A stretch of 11,185 bases of DNA from NCBI GenBank assembly GCA_035490315.1, contig DATHET010000255.1:1-11185 (forward strand), in the 5' to 3' direction. This DNA comes from JADJQU01 sp035490315 (GTDB lineage: Bacteria; Planctomycetota; UBA1135; GCA-002686595). The notes below the pieces were generated by a model, which saw only the letters and a program-made list of their open reading frames with translations, searched no databases and had not been told where the DNA came from. Made by a program: the position numbers and the translations under genes. Shown here in pieces: positions 4,660-11,185 of this stretch; position 1 is the first letter of the stretch; each line of letters begins with the position of its first letter.

Positions 4660-6249
4660 ATGAACGCACCGTTCCGAACCGATCCCGAGAAAAGCGATCC
4701 CCCCGCAGCGATCCCGTACGCGCAACTGACCCAGATGCATCCGGAGCTCGACCTCGACCTCTGGCGTCGGCTCGAGCTGCTCTACGTCGGCGGCTACGAG
4801 ATGCAGAAACGGGCGCGGGAATTCGTTCCCGCAGTCCCGGGCGAAAGTACCGAACGATACAACTGGCGGCTGAAGCACTCGAGTTACATCTCGTATGTGG
4901 GCCAGGTCGTGGGCTACCTCGCTGGCGCGCTGTTCCAAGCGGGCTTGCAGGTAGTGCCGGCGGCGGACGCGGGCAATCCGGGAACGCCTGGCGGAGTGCC
5001 GAGTCACGACTTCTACGCCGAATTTGCCGCCGACTGTGACTTGCAGGGAACAGCGTTCGCAGACTTCCTGCGCACTGTGACGATCGACGCATTACTTCAC
5101 CGTCGCGCCGTCGTCGTGCTCGATATGCCGCCAGCACCCGACGTGAGCAACCGCGCAGACGAAGAGCGGCTCGGCGGTGGCCGGGCCTACGTGGCGCAGC
5201 TTCCACTCGGCAACTTGCTCGATTGGGAACAGGGTGACGACGGGAACCTGGCGTGGTGCATTGTGAAGACGCGCGTCTGCAAACGCCGCGATGTGCTCAG
5301 CAGTCGCGGGACATACCGTGAGCGCTACACGTTGTGGCAGCTCAACGACGGCCGCGCCGTCTATCGAGTGTTCGAGACACGCGACATCAGCGACCAGAAG
5401 CCGATGCGCGCCGAGGAGCCCGTGGAATGCGTGACGCCCGCGACGGCAACGACCTTCAAGACGCTCCCCGTCAAGCAGCTCGTGCTGCCCGAGGCCCTGT
5501 GGATTGGCAACAAGGCGGGACCGCTCGCTGAGGAACACTTTCGCAAGCGCAGCGACTTGGCGGGCGCCATGAGCCGCTCGCTCCTCGAGGTCCCATACGT
5601 CAAGCGTGGTCCGGAGATCCCCGCCGTGCATGGCGCGATTTCAGAGACGCAGAGCGACCCGCATCGCGGCGCTGACCCGGTGGGGCAGGCGCTCGACAAG
5701 GGATGGGTCGAGCTCGGGTCAGAGGATGAGATCGGTTTTGCTGGCCCGTCGGGGCGAGCGTTCGAGATCGCTGCGCGGCAGTGCCACGAGCTGCGCGACG
5801 AGATCTTCCGGAGCGTGCACGCGATGGCGCTGTCCCTCGCCAACACATCGGCGTCGGTCGGCCGAAGCGGTGACAGCAAGCGCGAAGATCGGTCCGCAAC
5901 CGAGATTGTGCTCGACGCCCTGGGCGACGACGTCCGCCGATTCGCGCGCGAGCTCTACACGTGCATCAGCAGGGCTCGGAACGAGCGCATCGTGTGGGTG
6001 GCTCACGGACTCGACAAGTTTTCGAACGAAAACGCGGCGGAGCTTGTCGAGGAAGCGCCCCTCGTGATGGCAACGAACATCGCGAGTCCGACGTTCAGAC
6101 GCGAATACGCGAAGAAGTTCGCGTTCACCGTTCTGCCCAAACTCAGCGCCGAGACGAAACAGCAGATCGGGCGGGAGATCGACGAGGGAACTATCCCCGA
6201 AGACTACATGCTGCCGCATCTGCACCTGGAACCCGAAGGAGACGAGTAA
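4660..6249 (+). CDS. Phage portal protein (DUF4055-like)
   Basis: This 529-residue protein forms the dodecameric ring at one capsid vertex through which the terminase pumps DNA and to which the tail joins. Residues 42-92 carry a pattern typical of DUF4055-type portals: YVGGYEMQKRA, FVPAVPGESTERYNWRL, then a helix ending in VGYLAGALF. A clip/wing-like middle follows, including the beta-rich part around 172-245. The segment near 277-317 (WIGNKAGPLAEEHFRKRSDL) resembles the conserved Pro-Leu-xx-Leu/His-Tyr region. A long helical part at about 355-430 would make the stem and crown. GAGTGAGG (4645-4652) sits 7 bases before the ATG. The 13-base gap after the terminase is one of the few in the window. 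The family name is from pattern memory; the portal role is well supported by order and motifs. Confidence 0.83.
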   Translation: MNAPFRTDPEKSDPPAAIPYAQLTQMHPELDLDLWRRLELLYVGGYEMQKRAREFVPAVPGESTERYNWRLKHSSYISYVGQVVGYLAGALFQAGLQVVPAADAGNPGTPGGVPSHDFYAEFAADCDLQGTAFADFLRTVTIDALLHRRAVVVLDMPPAPDVSNRADEERLGGGRAYVAQLPLGNLLDWEQGDDGNLAWCIVKTRVCKRRDVLSSRGTYRERYTLWQLNDGRAVYRVFETRDISDQKPMRAEEPVECVTPATATTFKTLPVKQLVLPEALWIGNKAGPLAEEHFRKRSDLAGAMSRSLLEVPYVKRGPEIPAVHGAISETQSDPHRGADPVGQALDKGWVELGSEDEIGFAGPSGRAFEIAARQCHELRDEIFRSVHAMALSLANTSASVGRSGDSKREDRSATEIVLDALGDDVRRFARELYTCISRARNERIVWVAHGLDKFSNENAAELVEEAPLVMATNIASPTFRREYAKKFAFTVLPKLSAETKQQIGREIDEGTIPEDYMLPHLHLEPEGDE

Positions 6250-6546
6250 ATGGCAAAGCCCAAAGAGACGAAACAACACGAAACTGAGATCAAACGATTC
6301 GCGCCGGCGCGGCCGACTGCGCCGAAAGTTGAAGTTCGCTACGTACGCTTCGCGAATCCGAAGGACCACGTCCAGCGATGCACGCTCCACGTGGGACCGG
6401 GCATAGCGCCGCTCGAGATCGTGGCCGAGCCGGGACAGGTGATCGAGGTTCCCGAGGAGTTTGCCGACGCGGTTTGCAAGGTACCGGACGCTGCTTACGG
6501 CGGCCTCACTACCGGCGGTTGTCCCTGGCTCCAGAGGCTCTCGTGA
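6250..6546 (+). CDS. Small structural-region protein, motif shared with next gene
   Basis: This is a 98-residue protein starting directly after the portal stop, with AAGGAGA upstream. The first 28 residues are charged and probably disordered. The rest looks beta-rich: VEVRYVRF, then QRCTLHVGPG, then the motif EPG...VPEEFADAVCKV (60-78) and a terminal GGLTTGGCPWLQRL. The motif reappears in the following protein. Position after the portal suggests a head-associated, decoration or connector role, but no family is recognised. There is no signal peptide or membrane segment. Confidence 0.6.
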   Translation: MAKPKETKQHETEIKRFAPARPTAPKVEVRYVRFANPKDHVQRCTLHVGPGIAPLEIVAEPGQVIEVPEEFADAVCKVPDAAYGGLTTGGCPWLQRLS

Positions 6547-6980
6547 TGCGCGACGAGAACGAAGGAACGGACGTCGACGCTCCGCCCCGGAGCCCGTACT
6601 TGGGCAGTCCCGAGAACCCGTTCCTGTACCTAGGAATCGACAACTGGCGCACAGTGCAGGGGCGCTTTGAACCTCACAAACCGGTCATCGTCACCTTTCC
6701 CATCAATGTGGTCGCATGCTGCACTCCGCCGCCCGTCGATCGCAGTCGCGCACAGCGAGCATTCTTCGTCCGCTTCAAACTCGAGCCAGGGACGCACGTG
6801 CTGCCGAGCGATGTGGCCGACGCCTTGTGCGTCGTCGATCCGAAGACAGGAATCATCCAGAGCGGTCTGGCGCCGCTGCATACCCGACCGATCGACATGC
6901 CAGATGCAAAGCCGCATCCGGCCCTGCTGCCGCCGCGGGCGGCGCGTGAACAGGCGCGTCGCGGGAGGGCTCGGCTATGA
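6546..6980 (+). CDS. Hypothetical head/connector-region protein
   Basis: This gene encodes 144 residues. The ATG at 6546 overlaps the previous stop by one base (TGATG), and a GTG at 6543 is also possible. The open frame extends further upstream, but that part is a shadow of the preceding gene. Features: a Pro-rich acidic N-terminus, an aromatic patch (ENPFLYLGIDNW, about 23-34), a strand VIVTFPINVVACC (47-59), and the EPG...LPSDVADALCVV motif (80-97) shared with the preceding gene. The C-terminus is Arg/Pro-rich and basic. The function is unknown. The tandem pair may be divergent paralogues acting together in the virion, which is inference from one motif. Confidence 0.58.
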   Translation: MRDENEGTDVDAPPRSPYLGSPENPFLYLGIDNWRTVQGRFEPHKPVIVTFPINVVACCTPPPVDRSRAQRAFFVRFKLEPGTHVLPSDVADALCVVDPKTGIIQSGLAPLHTRPIDMPDAKPHPALLPPRAAREQARRGRARL

Positions 6981-7921
6981 CCAGCGTGCGAGAGATCTTC
7001 GACACGCGGGTCCGCGAGTTTGCTGAGGCCAAGGCGCTGTTGCTCGCGCACACACACGAGCTCGAGCAGGCGCGAGCGGCGCGCGACGAAGCGCAGCGCG
7101 AGGTGGATGACGCGAAAGCTGAACACCTCGCCAAGCCGGCCGTCGGAACCACTCGGCGCGTAGCCGCAGAGAGCGCGCGGCGCGTAGCCGAGATGTCGCT
7201 GGAGGCCTCCGAGGCGCAACGCGACCAAGCGCAAGAGGCAGTGCGCCGCGCGCGCCACGTTCGTGACTCCGCCGAGTTCGGCGTGAACGAGGAGCGGCGG
7301 AGCGCCATCCGCACTGGGCTGGCGGCACACGTCAAACGGATCGTCGAGCTCGCGTGCGAGGTCACGAGCGTTGTTGATGCCATCGCTGCGTCCGTGAACG
7401 AGCACCAGGATCTCGAGGACCGGGCTGAGCAGCTCACCACGTCACTCGGCCGCTATGACCTCGTGCCGCAGCTCGAGCTCTCGACTGTTCGGGTCGCGTG
7501 TGGGATCGCCGTCGAGCGGGAGCTTGGTGAAACTGAGCTCCCGGAGGGTGACCTCGGAGACGTGCACGAGCTCTCGCGTGCGATCGCTCGGCTGCGCGAT
7601 GCCGCACACAAGCTACGCGCGGAGGAATTCGCGGTCGAGTTCGAGCGCGTCACCGCTGTCGTTGCGGCCATGCTTGGCGGCGATGTGCCGGACTGGGTGC
7701 GTCCAGCGCCCGAGCCGGGTTGGGACGATCAGAGCGTGTACGCGAGGTGCCACGCCAGCGCCAGCGCATTGCTCGATGAGATCGGCATGCTCGCCAGCGA
7801 CACAAAAGATCATACAGACGAGCGTCTTTCCGACGCTGGGCATCAGTCGCTGCCCACGGCCGTCACGGACGAGAGCCCCGTGGCGGCCGCGTCGAGCGCA
7901 TTCAGTCAGGAGGCACCATGA
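6977..7921 (+). CDS. Long coiled-coil protein, function unknown
   Basis: The protein has 314 residues. The first 150 are Ala/Glu/Arg-rich with heptad-like spacing of Leu, Ala and Val, so a long coiled coil is likely; the RRVA block repeats because CGGCGCGTAGCCG occurs at 7154-7166 and 7178-7190. The middle (155-240) is mixed alpha/beta, including the segment YDLVPQLELSTVRVACG. The last 45 residues are acidic, Ser/Ala-rich and likely disordered. GGGAGG (6963-6968) precedes the ATG, which overlaps the previous stop by 4 bases. It occupies the place where scaffold, protease and major capsid genes usually lie, but lacks a beta-rich HK97-like body, so I do not call it capsid. A scaffold-like or internal virion protein is possible. 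Confidence 0.62.
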   Translation: MTSVREIFDTRVREFAEAKALLLAHTHELEQARAARDEAQREVDDAKAEHLAKPAVGTTRRVAAESARRVAEMSLEASEAQRDQAQEAVRRARHVRDSAEFGVNEERRSAIRTGLAAHVKRIVELACEVTSVVDAIAASVNEHQDLEDRAEQLTTSLGRYDLVPQLELSTVRVACGIAVERELGETELPEGDLGDVHELSRAIARLRDAAHKLRAEEFAVEFERVTAVVAAMLGGDVPDWVRPAPEPGWDDQSVYARCHASASALLDEIGMLASDTKDHTDERLSDAGHQSLPTAVTDESPVAAASSAFSQEAP

Positions 7922-8310
7922 CTTCCGCTGAGGCCCAGAGAGCGTGCGCAAAATTCATCCGCGGCCAGCGCGAGCTAGTCCGTCAGTGCACGGCCGGGTG
8001 CGACCCGCATGCGGCGGTGCTCGTGTGCGAAATCGCGCTAGAGTTCAATTCAGATCCGGAGGGCGTTATCCCGCGTGCGCAGCGGCTCTGCTCGGCGGAG
8101 GTCATGAGCAAGACCGCGCACGTGTTCGCGTTCGATCGGCTAATACTTGCGCGTCTGCTCGGAGAGGTGTCGGTGGACGATCGTACCGTCTTGGACGCCA
8201 TCGCGGACTATCTGGTGCACATCGACCGACCCACGATTGTGGGATTCGCGAGAGGCGGCGCACTGTTGCTGGACGTCGAGCGCGCCACGGGCGTCGCGCA
8301 CGAGCACTGA
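7918..8310 (+). CDS. Hypothetical protein upstream of tape measure
   Basis: This is a 130-residue, mostly helical protein with four Cys (C9, C23, C28, C37) in its N-terminal third and one more later (C58), and no CxxC pair. A perfect AGGAGG (7908-7913) sits 4 bases before the ATG, and the start overlaps the previous gene by ATGA. Its place just before the tape measure is where tail-assembly chaperones (lambda G/GT type) usually lie, and the size fits. I see no second overlapping frame or slippery heptamer of the lambda type, so the chaperone idea rests on position only. The segment DRPTIVGFARGGALLLDV near the C-terminus is the most structured-looking part. Confidence 0.6.
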   Translation: MTSAEAQRACAKFIRGQRELVRQCTAGCDPHAAVLVCEIALEFNSDPEGVIPRAQRLCSAEVMSKTAHVFAFDRLILARLLGEVSVDDRTVLDAIADYLVHIDRPTIVGFARGGALLLDVERATGVAHEH

Positions 8311-8334
8311 GACATCTCTACAGGAGGCAAGCAA

Positions 8335-10299
8335 ATGTCAGCCGGGATCAGGTACGTAGTGGAATGTGACTTGCGCATGGTTGGCGGCTTCAATGCCGGC
8401 GTCCAGCAGGCGGACAACCGTCTCGCGAAGGTCTCCTCGAAGGTCCTTTCGCTGCAGGACAGCTTCGAAAGAATCAACGGGATGCTCGGCGGTTCTCTGT
8501 CCGCGAACATCGCCGGCAAGTTCACGGGCGCGCTCGAGTCCGCCGCGGGCAAGGCCTGGGACATCAGCAAGGCCATCGGGATGATCGGCGCCGGCGCGGT
8601 TGGCGCTGCTGCGATCTACGGCGTGCGCACGCTGAACAACGAGCTCGAGTCCACGAAGGTGTCCCTCGCAGCCGTGTTTCGCGCGCAGGGCCTCGCCGGC
8701 TCCGTTCCGCAAGGCATTTCCATGGCGTCGCAGGCCATCGCCGACATGCGCCAGGACGCCAAGATGCTGCCCGGCGAGTTCGAGGACCTGCTCCGAATCT
8801 TCAACACGGCCAGCGTGCCTGCGTTCGCCTCCGGCATGAACGTGCAGGAGTGGGAGAAGCTCTCGTCGAAGGTGATGGCGACCGCCAAGGCCGTGTCGCT
8901 GCCGATGGACCAGGCGGCGCGCGAGTTCGCGATGCTGCTCGAAGGCCGCTCTGGCGCTCACAACGTGTTCGGCATGCGCCTGCTCGGCCTGCACGGCGAC
9001 ATCGCCAAGAAGTTCAACCAGTCCTCGCCCGAGGCTCGCCTGGAGAAGATTCGGGTGGAGCTCGACAAGTACGGCGAGTCGATTGCGCACTTTGCGACGA
9101 CCTACGATGCGATCGAATCGACGACCAAGGACAACGTCAAGACGTTCATCATGATGGCTTCGGCGCCGCTCTTCGAGAAGATGAAGGGCGCGCTCGGAGA
9201 CTTCAATCAGTGGTTCGACGACAACCGCGGCACCGTGGACAGCTGGGCCAACAGGATCGGCTGGAAGGTCGCCAGTGCGTTCGACCGCGGGCGCGAGTTC
9301 ATTACGAAGTGGGGTCCGCTCGTCGTCGATTTCGCGGACACGGCATACACGCGGATCGCGGCGGCCTGGGAGAAGGCGCAGCCGGCGGTCGAGAAGTTCG
9401 CGGCGGTGATAGAGCGCATGCTCCAGGACCCCAACGGCACGATCGACAAGCTGATCGTGCTCGCGAAACTCTACGCTGGTGCAAAGGTAGTAGGCGCCGT
9501 CGCTGGCGCACAGAACTCGCTGACCGGTGGCATTGTGCAGGGGCTAGGCGTGGCTGGCCAATTGGGCTTGGGTGGCATCACCGGAGGCGCTGCTGTCGGA
9601 GCGGTGAAGGGAGCCGCGGCCGGCGGCGCTGGAATGGGCGGCTTCTTGCCGAGCTGGGTTGCCGCTCTCGGCACTGGCGCCGGGGCGGCAACGGCCGGCG
9701 CGGGCGCATTGGCAGTGGGCGGAGCGGTAGCTGCAGACTACAACAAATTCATGGTCGTCATCGAGGGTGCGACCGCTGCAGTCGAATCGTTCAAGCGCGA
9801 GCAGTGGAACGCGGCGAACGAAACGCGTCGCCGCGCCGAAGTCTACCAGCGCTACATGGGCCAGCTCGGCGGTGTCTCAGAGATGACCGCCTACTACAAT
9901 GACAAGCTCGCCATGCTCAGCGCGAATAGCGACGAAGCGGGAGCAGCGGCACTGCGGCTCGCATACGCGGCGAGCACGGCGGCGGCTGAGCTGCACTCGG
10001 TCGGAGCTCGCAGGAACACGCAGTTCACGGCCGGCATGCTTGACCCGACGGGCACGCTCTCCACCATGAAGATGCTTGGTGACTATCGCGACAACGAAGC
10101 CGCGAAGAAGGGCGCCAATAAGCGTCACCCGGGCGGTGGCGGCGGCACGAGCATCCAGAAGGTCGATATCGTCGTCACGGGCAACTCGAACCCAAGCCGC
10201 GTCGCGCGCGAGGTCTCGGACGAGCTCGCCAAGCTCGGCCGCAACCCGCGCTCCAGCCCATACGTTCAAAACTTCTCGAACCTCTCGAAGGACCGCTGA
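8335..10299 (+). CDS. Tail tape-measure protein
   Basis: This is a 654-residue protein with AGGAGG (8322-8327) 7 bases before the ATG. The N-terminal helices (20-75) are followed by a hydrophobic Gly/Ala segment (80-97). A helical middle contains tape-measure-like features such as FEDLLRIFNTASVPAFASGM (149-168) and RSGAHNVFGMRLLGLHGD. A second, very Gly/Ala-rich hydrophobic zone (about 380-467) could insert into the host membrane. The C-terminus (606-650) ends in an NPSRVAREVSDEL and SSPYVQNFS pattern that I associate with this class. The protein fills the tail tube during assembly, sets its length and helps DNA delivery. At roughly 0.15 nm per residue it would predict a tail near 100 nm, a rule-of-thumb estimate. 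Contractile or flexible tail type cannot be told from here. Confidence 0.8.
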   Translation: MSAGIRYVVECDLRMVGGFNAGVQQADNRLAKVSSKVLSLQDSFERINGMLGGSLSANIAGKFTGALESAAGKAWDISKAIGMIGAGAVGAAAIYGVRTLNNELESTKVSLAAVFRAQGLAGSVPQGISMASQAIADMRQDAKMLPGEFEDLLRIFNTASVPAFASGMNVQEWEKLSSKVMATAKAVSLPMDQAAREFAMLLEGRSGAHNVFGMRLLGLHGDIAKKFNQSSPEARLEKIRVELDKYGESIAHFATTYDAIESTTKDNVKTFIMMASAPLFEKMKGALGDFNQWFDDNRGTVDSWANRIGWKVASAFDRGREFITKWGPLVVDFADTAYTRIAAAWEKAQPAVEKFAAVIERMLQDPNGTIDKLIVLAKLYAGAKVVGAVAGAQNSLTGGIVQGLGVAGQLGLGGITGGAAVGAVKGAAAGGAGMGGFLPSWVAALGTGAGAATAGAGALAVGGAVAADYNKFMVVIEGATAAVESFKREQWNAANETRRRAEVYQRYMGQLGGVSEMTAYYNDKLAMLSANSDEAGAAALRLAYAASTAAAELHSVGARRNTQFTAGMLDPTGTLSTMKMLGDYRDNEAAKKGANKRHPGGGGGTSIQKVDIVVTGNSNPSRVAREVSDELAKLGRNPRSSPYVQNFSNLSKDR

Positions 10300-11185
10300 T
10301 GTCCTACGACTGGATTTTCGAGCAGCTAGGCGGCAAGCGTCGCAAGCTCACCCTGGCCAGTCACGCGGCGCCGCACGGCCGTCCGCGGCAGGGCCCAGTG
10401 GTCTCCGACGGGATCGAGCTCCGCGAGTCGGAGGTGTACTACGCTGGCGACAGCCCGCCGACGCGCCACATCTTCGGCTTGGCCTTTCCTCCCTGGGAGC
10501 TCAAGGGGCGCTTTTCGGACTCGAAAGGTGGAGCTGGATTCGCGCTCGCCAAAGTCCAAGAGGTGAAGGAGTTCGTCGCCGAGGCGCAGACCGTGCGTAT
10601 CACCTGGGGGCCGACTACCGGCGGCATAGGACTGATCAAGCGCTTCAAGCCGGATCGCGAGGCCCGCTACGACGTCGCCTGGGAGATGACGATCCTCATC
10701 GACAGTGACGACTACATCATCACGAACCTGCCCCTCCCGGAGCCGCGCGCGCCGAGCGAGTTTATGGCCTCTGTCGAGGCGCTTCTGAAGGGCCCGTTGC
10801 AGACGTTGCTCGAGGCGCCGCCGACCATGAAAGGCTCGATCTTCGACTCGCTATCCAGCCTCGTGGCCAGCGTGAACGGCATCAGCGCGAGCCTCGTGGG
10901 CATTGCCGATCAGATCGACAGCTTTGCCAATGCGCCGCTCGACGCGCTGCGCCGCTTCAACGCCGGGCTCGGCCAGTTTCGCACCGCGCTCATCAAGCTG
11001 CGGAACACCTACGAGAATTTCAACGCCCAGCTGGCGATCGAGAGCCAGAACGCCGGCGAGCAGTTGCAGTTCTGGCAGAGCCAGTCGAACTTCAGCCGCT
11101 CGGTCGTGCAGGTGCTGCGGGAGGTCGCCGCGGCCCAGCGCGAGGCCACGCTCGCGGAGCGCGGCAGCATTCAGGGCGTGATCAC
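10299..11185 (+). CDS. Baseplate/tail-hub-like protein, 3' end missing
   Basis: The visible 295 residues continue past the window edge. The ATG overlaps the tape-measure stop by one base, with GAAGGA (10287-10292) upstream. The N-terminal domain (1-140) looks beta-rich: PHGRPRQGPVV, EVYYAG, the striking PPTRHIFGLAFPPWELKGRFSD (53-74), VRITWGP (99-105), then FKPDREARYDVAWEMTILID. The order of R-x-x-W-G, P-x-R-E and W-E pieces resembles the N-terminal domain of LysM-type or DNA-circularisation-type tail proteins that follow the tape measure in many phages. The rest (150-290) is helical. No LysM is visible yet and may lie beyond the edge. The family call is tentative; a tail or baseplate role is supported by the position. 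Confidence 0.65.
   Translation, partial: MSYDWIFEQLGGKRRKLTLASHAAPHGRPRQGPVVSDGIELRESEVYYAGDSPPTRHIFGLAFPPWELKGRFSDSKGGAGFALAKVQEVKEFVAEAQTVRITWGPTTGGIGLIKRFKPDREARYDVAWEMTILIDSDDYIITNLPLPEPRAPSEFMASVEALLKGPLQTLLEAPPTMKGSIFDSLSSLVASVNGISASLVGIADQIDSFANAPLDALRRFNAGLGQFRTALIKLRNTYENFNAQLAIESQNAGEQLQFWQSQSNFSRSVVQVLREVAAAQREATLAERGSIQGVI

Noticed and set aside
3066..5206. Several 300-residue minus-strand ORFs opposite terminase and portal
   Set aside because: They are shadows of genes with clear catalytic motifs, with low-complexity Arg/Ser-rich composition and no ribosome sites worth noting.
6977..7921. Calling the 314-residue protein the major capsid protein by position
   Set aside because: Its sequence is coiled coil plus a disordered acidic tail, lacking a beta-rich capsid-like body. 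Position alone is not enough.
8338..9902. Minus-strand 250-residue and plus-strand 350-residue ORFs inside the tape measure
   Set aside because: Both are out-of-frame readings of the tape-measure gene. Their His/Arg/Gly-rich composition is typical of frame shadows.
1..11185. CRISPR array, tRNA, defence system or toxin-antitoxin pair
   Set aside because: No spaced identical repeats, no cloverleaf, and no nuclease, toxin or defence motifs outside the terminase were seen.

Overview
The window is a GC-rich stretch (clearly above 60% by eye) that reads as a tailed bacteriophage or prophage. Every supported gene lies on the + strand and the genes are packed head to tail with overlaps of 1, 4 or 14 bases. 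The portal, packaging ATPase and tape-measure genes identify it as phage. The host is not directly visible. Arg/Ala-rich coding, GC-rich codons and strong GGAGG-type ribosome sites fit a high-GC Gram-negative such as a myxobacterium or other proteobacterium, but that is inference. There is no integrase, repressor, lysis gene, tRNA, rRNA or CRISPR in view, and both ends cut through genes.

Left part (1-2025), regulatory and replication genes: the tail end of an unidentified gene, a small helix-turn-helix protein, an excisionase/MerR-type DNA-binding protein, a small zinc-binding protein with a PARP-like finger, and a 280-residue winged-helix replication initiator. The last four genes form a chain in which each consecutive pair overlaps by exactly 14 bases. 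Inside the initiator gene is the most striking non-coding signal of the window: six units with a strict 13-bp period (core AAC[C/G]GTT, 1641-1718), followed by palindromic ATCCGG hexamers flanking an all-purine A-rich tract (1725-1791). Because 13 is not a multiple of three, the periodicity belongs to DNA and not to the protein. Together with its position in the initiator gene it looks like a lambda-type replication origin (iterons in gene O next to an A/T-rich segment).

Middle part (2022-6249), packaging: a 99-residue ORF of unknown function that also contains direct and inverted repeats just before the terminase genes, a probable small terminase subunit, a 76-residue Cys/His protein, the large terminase (ATPase plus nuclease, with a lambda-like deviant Walker A), and a portal protein of the DUF4055-like type.

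Right part (6250-11185), morphogenesis: two small proteins that share a motif, a 314-residue coiled-coil protein, a 130-residue protein before the tape measure, a 654-residue tape-measure protein, and the first 295 residues of a baseplate/tail-hub-like protein. I see no major capsid protein, head protease, head-tail connector or tail-tube protein between portal and tape measure, where they normally lie. Either these genes are elsewhere, they are too divergent to recognise by reading, or the element has an unusual layout.

How the parts would act together: the initiator binds its iterons and starts DNA replication, the terminase pair recognises and cuts the DNA and pumps it through the portal, and the tape measure and baseplate proteins set tail length and assembly. 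No clear promoter or terminator interrupts the chain from base 220 to the end, so early and late genes may share one transcript.
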